Shown: positions 50,556 through 62,090 of the stretch, piece by piece
How the letters are laid out: every line of letters begins with the position of its first letter
Position numbering within the stretch: the stretch's first letter is position 1
NCBI GenBank assembly: GCA_039621445.1
Contig: CP154955.1
Location: 18,580,691 to 18,644,690 of the forward strand
Direction of reading: 5' to 3'
DNA length: 64,000 bases
DNA from: Euglena gracilis
Lineage: Eukaryota > Euglenida > Euglenophyceae > Euglenales
Position numbers and translations under genes: made by a program
The notes under the pieces: generated by a model
Told to the model about the DNA's origin: nothing
The model's input: the letters and a program-made list of their open reading frames with translations, nothing else
Databases searched by the model: none

Positions 50556-51140
50556 GACAGCTCGGACACCTCCTCTGCAGTCGCCAGTGAAGCTCCCGCA
50601 GTCCCACCAGTGCAGCAGGGAGAAGAGGAAGAGGAGGAGGACACCATCGAGGAGATCACCCCCGGGGACCGGAAGCCAGAGCCCCCGAAGAGGAAGGAGA
50701 GACAGGGGGAAGGCAAGGGGGAGGGCAAGGGCAAGGGCAAGGGCAAAGGAGGCAAGGAGGACACCCGGTGGAGGGCGGCGGGGCTGATCCGTCCCCCGGG
50801 CCCGGGGGAGGCCCTGAAGGGCCCCAAGTCGTACCACCTCCTCGACCCCAAGAAGTACCCGGCGATGAAGCACATCATCGAGGCGTCCAAGGCCAAGGTG
50901 GCCGCGGAGGCAGCGTCGTCGCAGGCAGCGGCGGCCTCAGCACCGGCGGCGCCGCAGGAGGCGGAGTCCGAGGAGGCGGAGTCTGAGGAGGAGGAGGAGG
51001 CCCCGGCACCGCCACCGCCTCGTACCGCCCCGCCTGCGGCACCCCGGAGCACCGTGCGCCGCGGGCTGCCCAAGCCCGGCGCCAAGCCGGCGGCCGCCTC
51101 GGAGAGCCTGGCCAAGCGGCTCTCCAAGCACAAGAAGTGA
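47001..51140 (+). CDS. Transposon-borne gene 2: nuclear-type protein with AT-hook-like patch, 7 exons
   Basis: Exons: 47001-47384, 47683-47777, 47898-48146, 48315-48615, 48756-49108, 49389-49601, 49785-51140 (TGA). Phases agree at all six junctions and give about 980 residues. The ATG at 47001 (MADPVAVPPEGEP) needs one extra base in the four-G run at 47081-47084 to stay in frame with the body (EPAPAEAAAAQEPKPAAKPG). With that base exon 1 also ends in the phase exon 2 requires, so a one-base deletion or consensus error is likely. Exons 2-6 are ordinary globular sequence of unknown family. The last exon is charged: KKKRRKKEPERKPGRPP is an NLS plus an AT-hook-like GRP core, followed by an acidic tract and a serine run (about 50,524-50,562). 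Inferred role: DNA-binding partner or regulator of the transposon. Confidence 0.75.
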
Positions 51141-52569
51141 GACTGCCTGTGGGCCTGTCTTAGCACCTTCTTTTTTTAATTCTCCTCCCCACTCCATTCT
51201 GTACTTCTCATATCTTTTTTTTAAAAAAAACCCTTTTGATGCGCGCATTTGCGCAAATGTCACAGTTACAAATGTTTCCCCCTCTCAGTCCCCTCTTGGC
51301 CATGGTCTATCCCCTCTCAGAATTTTTGTTTCAAACAAAAAATTCATCCATGGTGTTGATGCGCGCAATTGCGCAAGTAAAACACACACTTTGTTGTTTT
51401 GTCATTTGCCTGCCAGCTGGGAGACAGTGCCCCACCGCCGTGGTGTCCGTGTACACCGCCCCCCGCCTGACCGTCATCCCCAAGCCCTCTACGCTGCCGG
51501 GGGGTGAACTTGTTTTTTTTGGGGGGTTGGTGTGACACACCCCTCTCGTGACCCTGCAGCGCCCCTGTCGTGCCGTGCTGCCCCTCTCACCCATGTCACA
51601 AAAAAAAACATAACCCCTTCTCCAAGCACCACCCCCCACTGACAACCAGCGCACGGGCGGAGTGCGGGGCGGCCCCTCCTCCTGTTCAGCCCCGGGCGGC
51701 CAGCGTGTCCACCGCCCGCCGGGGGTTTGTTTGTCTGGTTCACTTTTTTTGTTTTCGGTGTGGTCTGCTCATTCCCATCTCTTTTAATCATCCGGTTCTT
51801 CCACTGGCACCCCTCTCCTACCCTGGCACGCACACCACCGTGCGTTTTATTTGCGCAATTGCGCGCATCAACATCAAATATCGGTTTGGTGCCTCACAAA
51901 AACACCAAGGTCAAAGTCCCGGGTTGCACGCACACAAGTCACCATACACTGGCAACCAGGCCCCCACTGGCAACCCCTGCGGGCGTCTCACCCCTACCGC
52001 CCTGCCCGCTGTACACCACCCCTGCACACTCTCTGCACCGTCACACCTCTGCACCCTGGACCCCTCCTCCCTTCACCCCCTGCACACCGGAACCATCAAC
52101 CCGCACCCCTCCCAGAGCCCTGTCACCCTTTCCCCTGCTTTCCCTACCAATCAAAAATTCACAAGTCCCCAAGGTCAAAGTACACACACACACTCCGAGT
52201 CACCGGGAGGGAACACACTGCCGGCGAGTTCACTTCCCAAAAAAGGCTCCGCGTCGCCACAGGGGCGGGCAGGGTCCCGGTCCCCAGGTGCTTTTTTCAA
52301 TTTTTTTCCGTTCGGGCGGGCAGGGTCCCGGGGGTTTGGCCCAAAATAAAATTTTTGGACACCTGAAAAAACACAGTTTTTTGCCAAAGTCCCAGGGGTC
52401 TCTCCGCCAAAACCAAAAAATCACCCTGTTTTTGCCCTGGCTGGCCGGCGTGTCTTCTCACCCCCCAGACCTTCCCCGCCGGATTTAAAAAACCGGGGGA
52501 TTTGCGCATATGCGCAAATAAAAAGTTAAATCCTTAAGTGCGAATTAGGCCGCCTAAGACCTAGCTTAC

Positions 52570-52634
52570 CTGGCTTCCGCAGGCCCTGGCCACGGGGCGA
52601 CGAGGGGGGCAGCGCCATACTTGGTGGCCAAGGG
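52570..52634 (-). CDS. Short host exon beside the large transposon
   Basis: Acceptor CGGCAG before 52634 and a good donor GTAAGC after 52570; all three frames are open. One frame would join in phase to DsbA/FrnE exon 1, another starts MALPPRRPVARACGSQ. Its gene is therefore undecided. The transposon target duplication begins directly after the donor hexamer. Confidence 0.45.
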
Positions 52635-52849
52635 CTGCCGGGGAGTGGGGGCCGTTCGGGCGTCATTTGGGGACAAGGGCAACAGTGCATGGACGGGTTG
52701 GCGCGTGGTGGGGCAACCCGGGGCTTGGGGGACTACTGGGAGTGCCAGTACAGGTGGCGTTGGGGGGATGGTTGGTTTGGAAGCGGGCTTCTTGTTGTCA
52801 CCCCTTGGATTTCTAGTGATTTGCTTGTGATTTATGCCCATAGTTGGCA

Positions 52850-52861
52850 CACACACGCGCG

Positions 52862-52914
<53 letters not shown>

Positions 52915-52930
52915 CGCGCACCACACACCA

Positions 52931-52972
<42 letters not shown>

Positions 52973-53072
52973 CACACACACAACACACACACAGACACAA
53001 CACACACACACACGCACAAACACACACACACACACACACACAACACACACATGCGTGCGCGCGCGCACCCCT
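52850..53072. repeat. (CA)n microsatellite
   Basis: ACACACGCGCGCGC then a long CA tract with ACCACA variants, ending in GCGCGCGC. Confidence 0.9.
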
Positions 53073-53859
53073 CAGGGGTCGGGTTTGGCTCCCAGCTACG
53101 GCTGACCCAGCCATTTTTTTACAACAGTCATTTTCGGGCCACAGTGCCTTCGGCGTCGGGGGTGTGCTTAGCCTAAATAGATGGCCCTCCCCCAAATTCG
53201 CCCCCCCCCTTGGCCCCCTGGGGGGGTCAGGTTTCGGGGATGGGAAACGTTTTAAAGGTTGCACCCAGGGGGAGGGGCGCGGCCTTCCTCACAAAGGAGC
53301 CCAGTTGGGGGGTTGTTTAGGCTCCACCCAGTCAACGGAGGCAACCGGGCGGGCAGGTAGGGCCAGGTCTGCAGTTCGACAGTGTGCGGATGGGGTTTGT
53401 TGGCCCCTGGGACCTCGCCTTCTCGGAGGGGGGGGGGGGGAGCTCAGAGGCAGAGGAGGGGATGACACCACCCAGCTGAAGATCAGTCAGACCACACAGG
53501 GTGTGAGGCTCATGTATGGTGCAGATATTTCTTAATCAAAACAATTGTGAAGAACAATACACACATATGGATGTGTTGTTTAGATGCATGAGAGATACAC
53601 CCCTGGGGAGCGTTCATATCACAGGCTGGCCAATGCCAGGTACCAGGTTTTCAGGCATACAGGCTCCCAGGGGGTCAACTGACAGGAAGTGCCAATAACG
53701 ACGCGTGGCAGCATGCAATGGGGGAAATCCTTTGAAAATAAACAAATAAAATATAAATAAACTGTTTTCATTTGGAACTTTTGGAAATAATTTGGACTTT
53801 TCAACACCTGAAAAAAAGTTCCAAGATAGAATATTCCTGGAAACTGGTGGAATTTGAGC

Positions 53860-54200
53860 AAAATGACACCCCCCCCCAATGCATATTATTTGGGCACCCG
53901 AAGTCGGGGACCAGAGGGGTATATTTGGGCAAATTCCTCAAACTCAAAAAGACTCCAGAAAAGCATTTTTTGCATAATTTCTGACTGTTGCACTTTTTTG
54001 ATGCTTTGTTTCAGGCTGATACTGCTTCTGCTACTGCTACTGCTACTGCTGTTTTGACCAAAATATGCTGGTTTTTTTGGACGTAAATTCAGGCTTTCTT
54101 TTTTTGCTTGATTTACCTCCCTTGGGTGCAGCAGGTGGGGAATATTATTTGGGCAGCCGAAGTCCCAGGCCGGGGGCATATTATTTGGCGGGTTAATAAA
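53860..54200. repeat. TATTATTTGGGC repeat family
   Basis: TATTATTTGGGCACCCGAAGT at 53,884 and TATTATTTGGGCAGCCGAAGT at 54,144 bracket AT-rich sequence. A similar arrangement (TATTATTTTTCCGTCCGAAGT, ATTATTTCGGCGGCCGAAGT) lies at 63,255-63,660. Termini not defined. Confidence 0.5.
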
Positions 54201-55977
54201 AATGCACTGGAAAAAGTAAACAATTTTTGGGAAGTTTGATTCTTCTCCTAAAGAAAGTGGGTTTTCTTTTGGGTAAACAAAACCCATCCAAGTACCACAT
54301 TTAACAGGTAATTGTCATGGGCTACTTGTGCAATGGCACAAACTGGAATTTTTTGAAAGTCGCCACACCTGGCACTCAAAACCGGTATAATTCAATTAGG
54401 GTGTGGCGTGGTTCCCCAGGTGAGGGAATTCGGGACTTTGATTGTTAGGTGGTATGTATGCACCACGGCATACGTGGTGCATATCCCAGCATATGTGCTT
54501 CAGGTGCCTCATCAACATAGGGTGGTAGAACGAACAATTTGGAATAAGGTTTTAAACTAAAACCATTTTGGTCCACTACCACTACCACCACTGCACAAGT
54601 GCAACTCTACAAAAATGAACCATTCTTATGCTTCCTTTGTGCAGTTCACCAATGTTCGTAGCGTGACGAGGGGTCCAGCACCAGAGGAATACAGGAGAGG
54701 TAATATCAGAGTTTTATGGCTGGCATATGGCTGATGTTTGGTTTTGAAATGGTCTGTTTGCCCAATGTGCAAGTGGGCGACTTGCATAAATTCTTAAATG
54801 AACTTTGTTTGCTTCCGTGTAGATGTCACGGAGTCAAAACATACTGTGATCTTTATGCCCTTCATCAACCAAAAGTTTACAGGGAGGAACGAAACATGGA
54901 CCTCGAAAAACGCGACGCAAAAAAACACAAAAAAAAACGTGACGCAAAAAAAACGCAAATAGAATATAAAATCCTTTAGGATGTACACTTTTCTGTTGGA
55001 GAGGACTTGGAGAAATGTTTGGCTCTGCCAGAGAAAATGTCTCATTTTGCATAAAAAATAAGCATTTTGTGAACCAAAAAAATGCAAAAAAAATTGCAAA
55101 AGTTTGCCAAATTTTCGGCAGAAAATTGGAGCAGAAATGAGAATTTTTCAGATCCAAAAAAAATTCCAGAAACAATTTGTAAATTTGCCAAAAAAAAACA
55201 CAAAATAATGCAAATTTGCCAAAATAGCAAAAAAAAAGTGAATTCCGTTTCCCCCCTGCTTTTTACCACTTAAAAATCCTCCATAGGGTGTTGAAGCGCT
55301 TCAAAAAAAATAGTTAAGGGATGGACCTTTTGCCTGTCCTCCAAAACACCACCGAGTGCAAAGGAATGTGGCGGACAAGACCAAGCTTTTGTGTACTTCT
55401 GGTAATTTCTGATTTCCTGGGGTCAAAGCCCAGGGAAACAAAACTTGGCCCCATTCTGGAGAGAGCAAAGAATACCAGACTTTTTGCCTTTGTCTTGAGA
55501 TTCAACCTCGAAAAATTGTGGTACAGAGGGACAGCTTGTCACCAGCAGTTCAAAAAAAAAATGGAATTCTGAACTTGTGGAACCGAAAAACCGGCGAAGT
55601 AAAAAAAAAAGCAAGAAAAAAAGAAAAGTAGGAAATCTGCGCCATTGAAATTACACCCAAAAATGGTGGGGTTGTGTATGTGCATATGCACCCATACACC
55701 ACAGATTAACATACACACACGTGTGTATTTATATGTTGCGTTATGTGCTTTCTTCCCCTGGGGGTGCCCTTTCTTTATTGGGGGAATTTTTCTTGGAAAA
55801 CCCTGCATATTCAAAATATCTCATTAAACAGGCTATCAAAGGAGAAAGGAAATCCTTCAAAAACAGTGACACGGCGAGGGGGGTGCTAAGGGCTAAATTG
55901 CTCAAGGTTGGCAAAACGAGAGGAGAGAGGAAGGGGTTGGGATCCCGGGTTCACACTGCATCTCTTCCACCCGACAG

Positions 55978-56077
55978 ACAGCTGCGGGGGTGGCGAGGCA
56001 GGTGGCAGGGCTGGATTTGACTGGGGAACTGCGACTGGGCAGAGACAGCGATTGGAATCGCACATCAGCGCCGCCAG
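55978..56077 (+). CDS. Isolated plus-strand exon
   Basis: Acceptor CCACCCGACAG, donor GTGAAA; 100 nt. One frame reads TAAGVARQVAGLDLTGELRL then GRDSDWNRTSAPP. The reverse strand has no comparable frame. Neighbouring exons not found. Confidence 0.45.
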
Positions 56078-56114
56078 GTGAAAGATAGGCCGCCTCGTGT
56101 GCGGAGGGGGCCAC

Positions 56115-56684
56115 CGCCACGCACGCGCACATTCAAGCGCACACGCTCACTCACCCACAAGCGTACACTCACACTCACACTGACAATCACTCCCACCCTT
56201 GCACACTTGCTCAAATACCCACTCACACACTCTTACCAGGCTTCTTTTTAAGACCCCCGGGGGGAGGGGGGTCCCTCCCACTCACCCAGGGTGGCGTGGG
56301 ACCCCGCGGGGGGGGGGGGGGGGGGGGGCCGGGACCCCCCCCCCAAAATCGGGCCCGTTAAAGGCAACTTTCAAAAAAAAGTTTGGCGCAAAGCGCCGAA
56401 AAGGTGTACCCAGCGCCTCCGGCGCCGGTACCCCCCTCCCGGGGGGGTCCGGCCCGGACCCACCCACCCACCCCCCTCCCCTGGGGGGGGGGGGGTCAGG
56501 TGACTTAAAAAAGAAGCCTGACTCTTACTCACACTCACACTCGCACTCGCACTCGCATTCACACTCACACTCACTCACAGACACTCACACAATCACACTC
56601 ACATAATCACACTCACGCTCACTCACTCGCTCGCTCGCTCGCTCGCTCAGTCATTCACGGTCACACTTGCAGACACACACGCAA

Positions 56685-56733
<49 letters not shown>

Positions 56734-56740
56734 ACATACG
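56115..56740. repeat. CACT/CA microsatellites around the MITE
   Basis: CACTCACA-type repeat on both sides of the element at 56,237-56,520, including (GCTC)n at about 56,620-56,648 and (CA)n at 56,690-56,730. Confidence 0.85.
56237..56520. mobile_element. 284-bp hAT-like MITE, sister of the exon-inserted copy
   Basis: The same CAGGCTTCTTTTTAAG... ends, with perfect 8-bp duplication ACTCTTAC (56229-56236, 56521-56528). It has landed in a CACT/CA microsatellite. Interior order (G run, C run, AAAATCGGG, CAAAGCGCCGAAAAGG) matches the copy at 10,432. Confidence 0.9.
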
Positions 56741-59292
56741 CACACACACAAAGGATGAAGCAAAATGGCCAATATCAAAAATAAAATGAGAGGAAAAGGT
56801 CGTGTAAATAGAAGTTGAGAAATTGCGGCGTGGAAAAAAGGAGGAGCCATTCAAAAGTCAGAACCCCCTCATGGTGTGAAGCGCCGGAACGGTAGAAAAT
56901 ATTTTCCCAGAAAAAAATCACCTCCGAAAAAATAACACCCATCCAACCCCCTTGCTGTTTAATCAGATGTTATTTCCCCATTTACTCCCGAAAGCCCTGC
57001 CTAGCCGTTGCTCCATGCATGATGAGGAACGCCTGTTAAAGGCCGCCCTTGGCCCCAACGGCCGGTCTGGGGTTGAACGGGGTCGAAAATCAAAACGTCG
57101 AAAAACAGATCTTTTGATGTTTTGGGTGGATGGGCGATGATCCGAGGATGTCAGAAGTCACTTTTTTCTGCTGTCGACCTGCTATTGCCAACGTAGGCGA
57201 TATTTTAGTCGTTTTTTCCCCTTAAAGAATCACCCATCCTTCTGCTGTAGCATCACGCTTTTGACAAGCCTCTCTGGATCTTTTTATTCAGATGCTGTTT
57301 TTTCAGATGTCATTCTTCGGGATGTTCTTATCCTGCGACAGCCAGTGACTCAAGTTTTTCTGAAAATCCTGATTTCAGGCACAAAATTGATGAAAAGAAT
57401 CTCATTTTGGGGATTGATCGCCATCGAGAAAAAATCCTGCAAAATCTCAAGATGAACCACTTGAAACATGGTGGTCAGCGCCGGAAAAAAAAAATCTCAC
57501 TTTCCTGAACCCCCCCAGGAAGATTCCGGCGATGGACTCAAAATAAGGCCCAAGTCAAATAATCTACCTCCCTTCACCCTTGTCTAAAAAAAAAATTGGA
57601 AAAGGTGGGTCAGAACCGCGTAATCTTAAGACGGATTTTTTGCACCAAAAAAGAAAGTGAAATTTCCTTCATTTTGATGTCCATTGGACAACTTACAGGC
57701 ATTGGGACACAAAAATCAACAATATCTCACCAAATCAAGCGTTAGGGGTTCCTTGTACCCTATGTCCAACGACCATAACCTCTGTCCTCCGACCGAGGGG
57801 GGGAGGTCGTCGGACATACAGTTGTGACCAAAAGTTGCTCACCAACCAGGGGAATGGTCGTTGGACAAGGGGTCAAAAAAAAACTGGCGGATGACCAAGA
57901 ACCCTATTCCCCCAAAAAGGCCAAAAGGTTCTTTCCGGCACTTTGCACCGAAGATTTTTGGGCAATTTTGATCGCTCAAAAATGCCAGAAATGGCGTTTT
58001 GGCCAATTTTTGGTCGATTTTGGGTGCAAAAAAAGTTCGGCCCAGCGCTTCACGCCAAATCTCCGCCAAACCAAAGATGGCCAAACCTCCGAAAAGTTGT
58101 CCTCCGACCGGAGGGATGATTGTTGGACATAGCTCCTCGAAGGACCTCGAACGACACTCGAGGATGTTCACGAACCTCCTTGAACGAGCTTAGACGACGT
58201 TTGAGGAGGCTCGAGAACCTCCTCGAATGTTGTTTGAGTTCGTTTGAGGAACCCCAAAAAAGTCTTCCTGTGGAGCATCCTCCTACCGTATTCCTGCTGG
58301 CAGAGGTTTTGGGGTGTGTATGTATGGTCTACAATTTTTTTTAGGTGTATGATTAGTTCTCCAACCCCCACCACCCATAAATTTTGAAATACCTCAAGTG
58401 TTTAGCTCCCAACTGTAATGTTGCATTTATCATGATTTTTCTCATAGAAAGGTATGAGAAAGAGTGGTTGCAGGGAATATGGCATGGTAAAAAGATGGGC
58501 CAGGAACGGGGGTGGCACTTGGACAAAATTGGTGCTTGGGGGGGAGGGGGGTTGGGGGAGGGGAGGCGGTATGGCCACCCCTCCGTCAAATCCCATCAGT
58601 GGGTGTGCCAGGGACCATACAAAAGGGTGGTGATATTATTGCAAGTACCGGGGCAGGCCACGGCCACAAACGTTTGGCAGCGGTCGGCAATAGTCTTGAG
58701 AGGTGCCAGTAGCCATTTTCAAATTTGGCCATCATTTTTGGCTTAGAGCATACCCTTTCCCAACTTCTATCCCTAACCTAACCTGAACTGAAAATCGAGG
58801 CACGAAATAGTGAAAAATGAAGTCAGCAAAAAGAATTTGGATGCCCACCGCCCAAGTTAGACTACTGGCCCCCCAGGGCGGGTCCAGGGGGGGGGGGGAG
58901 CCCGGCCGGCTGGCAGCTGGACCTGGTGGGTACCCCAAAGATGGGGGAGGGGGAGCCCATACAGCAAAGCACATCCAGCCTGGTTGACAAAAATAAACAC
59001 TCCAAAATGCCATTTTTGACCGAACTTTTTAAAAAATTTTGGTGCGTTATACGAAAAAAAAATTGGCCTTTCCAACGTGACAAGCCGGTGCATGCAGGCC
59101 CCCAGGGCTCCAGGGAGGGTGATAACCAAACAGAGGTAACAACAACCCAGGGGGGACTCCCATGGCGACAGAAAGAACATTTTTGTTTGCAAACGCGATA
59201 TTGTATTTTCTTTGGAATTGCGGGGATTAAGAATAAACGTCCTACTTCTGAACAAAAGCACGTCGAGCATAGATGCGGTGCTTGGCCTCCTT
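56741..59292. other. No gene recognised
   Basis: AT-rich, low-copy-looking sequence with stops in all frames. 57,760-58,260 has GAGGTCGTCGGACAT and CCTCGAACGAC-type short repeats. A CCTAACCTAACC remnant lies at 58,770. Confidence 0.4.
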
Positions 59293-59459
59293 TTACAATT
59301 CATGCAATTTTCGATGTGCATCCCTCTTCCATGTCCGCCCACATCCCATGCGGCACGCATATAAAGCCGAATGCTCTGTTATTGTGGCACAAATTTTTTC
59401 GTGATCGTTCCGTGCAGTGTTTGAAGGGTATCTTTGTCCACACCCTTTCCTACACTGAA
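59293..59459 (-). CDS. Fragment with two zinc-finger-like motifs
   Basis: Reads CRKGCGQRYPSNTARNDHEK-IC (C-x3-C-x12-H-x3-C), then YACRMGCGRTWKRDAHRKLH (C-x3-C-x8-H-x3-H), ending HEL-stop at 59293. A possible TTTCAG acceptor lies just before 59454, though the frame is also open upstream. Base composition is much less GC-rich than the other exons, so it may be a transposon remnant. Confidence 0.5.
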
Positions 59460-60670
59460 ATTTAACAGAATTGTTGCACGAGCATTGTCCATCCTGGAAC
59501 CAGAAGGTCATCCGTGGACACCAATAGCCGCCGACTGCCCTTGTTGAAAACTCATGCCCAATGCGCCCGCTGACTTTTCGTGTTTGCTGGCGGTTTCGCC
59601 CCTCCCCCCTGCCCCACTGTCCACTGGAGGGAGACCGATTTGACCCTCTGCCGTTCTGTTTCCGGCGGCTATGGGCCGCAGTGTGGTGGGCAGCCCACCA
59701 CACAGCCGGGCAAGCCATCGAGAGGCGCTCAAAGGGACCCCCCCCAAAAAATGGGAGGGCCAGGGGCCAGGTTGGGCCATCCTCCACCAGGGGGCGGGGG
59801 GAGGGGGAGGCGGGGGGACGCAGAGGGTCCCTGCCCTGCCTGCGGGGTCGGGCGGCAACGAGTTAGGGAGAGAGACAGGGCAGAAGAGACCAACGGGCCA
59901 TCAACAGGGTTCGGCATAACTCCCCCCCACAAAAAATAAAACCACCCCCAAAAAATAGGACCCCCAAAAAGACCCCCCCCCCCCCCGGCAGATTAAGCAA
60001 AAATCCAACAATAAGACCCCCCCCGACGGCGCAAAGCGCTGGATACCGGAAAATTTTCACTGAAAAATTACCAAAACCCCCGATTTCCGATACAAAAATG
60101 ATGAAATTTGAAACATTTTCGGATTTTGAAGTGCAAAAAAAAACATGGTAAATGTCAATTTACAACAATTTGCACATGGCGCGAAGCGTCAAAGGAAAAA
60201 AACTGGCGTTGTTTGGGAACCTGAAAAAATGATATTTTTTCGGGCCTGGGTTGGTCAAAAAAAAATCAAAAATAAGAACCCCCAAAAACAAGACCCCACC
60301 CCCTGGAGGTTTTCAGCAACTGACTCGAAAATCAGATTCGGGTCTCATTTTGGGAGGGTTAAGGGCACGTGGGGGTCCGAGCCCCCCCCCCAGTGGTTTG
60401 GGAACACCCCCCACCACCACCTATGCAGTGGCATGGCCAAAGTGACCGAATTTGGGCCTGGCACAAAGCGTCAGGCCGAAAAAATTTGCCACCAAAAACG
60501 ACCCAAAAAATCCCTTCCTGCAAATTCGTCAAAATTTCTAAAAATGTTCGACGTGACACAACAGAAGGAAAATTTTGACCTTTGGGCGGTTTTGGGTGCA
60601 CCCCCCAGGGTTGGTCCGGACCGGACCCTTGCAGTGGGTGGGTATAACGACTCTAATGACTGTGACTATA

Positions 60671-62090
60671 CAGGGCGGGGTTGCTGAGCTCTTATCCCTT
60701 TATGGGTAAGAGCGAAGCTTATCCCTGGCGAAACCCCCCCTCGACCCCCCGCCCCCCCCCCCGGGTCGGGGCCACCTCGGGAACCAACGGATTATCACCA
60801 TGATCCCGAATTTTTTTTTCAGTCGCTAGCGACTGGATTTCTAGTTTCCAAATTACCCGGGGTTGACCCCCAACTCCCCGCCAGGCCCGAGTTTTTCATG
60901 CGCGAAGGGGTCCAAACTGGGTAGGATCAGCCCGCCCCCCTGGATAAGCATCCCCCCCCTTTGGTCTCTGCCATTTCGGCCAAAAAATGTCAATTTTTAA
61001 AATATCTCCAAAATGAAGCCAAATCAAAGGAAATGTCCGGAGACCTAATTTGAAGCCTTTGGAACGCCCCATCTACTGGTATTTTGATTTCCCCGCAACT
61101 CCCCGCCTAGCCCGATATACGGCCGTTTTCGGCCCAGATGGCCGTTTTGTACACTTCCCACTGTTCGACTTGGCCGTTTTCGGGGGGTGGGGGGTCAAAA
61201 AATCAATGTTTTCAAAATTTTTCGAAAATGATGCAAAATCAAAGTAAACATCCGGGGACCTAATTTGAAGCCCTTGGAACGCTCTATCTACTGGGATTCT
61301 GGTTTCCCCGCAACTCCCTTCCCTTAGCCCCTATCACTCCCCGCCGTTTTCGGCCCAGAATTGCCGTTGTACACTTCCCACTGTTCGACTTGGCCCGAGA
61401 TACGGCCAGTTTTCGGCCAATTTGGGCCATTTTGTACACTTTTTCCACTATTCGACTTCGACTTCCACTATTCGACTTTTTGGCCGTTTTCGGCCAAAAA
61501 AAAAGTCGAAAAAATTCGAAAAAAATTTTATGCCCGAAACGATGTTTTTTGGCCTCCCGGACCCAGAAAAACTGTTTTTGAGCCGAAAATGAGTGTTTTT
61601 CGACCCGCCAGCGCCCCGTTTTGGACCGCCGACCCATTGACTTTGGGTCAAAACCAGGTCAAAAAAGTCGAAAAAAATCGAAAAAAAAATTGCCCAAAAC
61701 GATGCTTTTTGGCCTCCCGGACCCCGAAAAACTGTTTTGGAGCCGAAAATGAGTGTTTTTCGACCCGCCGGCGCCTCGCTTTGGACCGCCAACCCATTGA
61801 CTTTGGGTCAAACCCGGGTCAAAAAAGTCGGAAAAAATTCGGAAAAAAACTTTTTGCCCAAAAACGATGTTTTTTTGGTCTCCCAGACCCCGAAAAAAGC
61901 GTTTTTTGAGCCGAAAATGACTGTTTTTTTTTGACCCCCTGGCCTCCCATTTCGGGCACAAACCCCTTGCATTTCAGTCAAAAGAGCTCCATGGAGTGGA
62001 CCGGGTTATATGGGGGGGTCAACGAAGGGGTGGGTGCGCGCTTATTAAGAGCTCAGCACTATTCAAAACCTGGTCCTGACCACCCCCCTG
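60671..62090. mobile_element. Inverted second copy of the satellite-bearing repeat
   Basis: CAGGGCGGGGTTGCTGAGCTC at the left and CACCCCCCTG at the right; 60,679-62,080 is the reverse-complement relative of about 17,760-20,166, with only three satellite units instead of ten. Flanks share only TATA, so the target duplication is uncertain. Confidence 0.6.

Larger units (their letters stand above)
41197..52558. mobile_element. 11.36-kb gene-carrying DNA transposon (CTTAGGCGGCC family, full-size copy)
   Basis: Left end CTTAGGCGGCCGAATTCGCA at 41197; right end is its near-perfect inverted copy ending at 52558. It is flanked by identical 5-bp repeats ACCTA (41192-41196 and 52559-52563), the target-site duplication of an integrated cut-and-paste element. 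About 15-20 bp inside each end lies a palindrome TTTGCGCAnnTGCGCAAA. The interior carries two plus-strand gene loci (42,396-45,731 and 47,001-51,140) and more than twenty further copies of the palindrome, none in exons. Its right arm (52,245-52,558) matches the right arm of the element at 21,012-24,001. I cannot assign a known superfamily: a 5-bp duplication alone is not diagnostic. It sits antisense in an intron, just downstream of a minus-strand splice donor. Confidence 0.85.

Noticed and set aside
60671-62090. 8-bp target duplication around the inverted satellite repeat
   Set aside because: Flanks are TGACTATA and TATATCAA; only TATA is shared.
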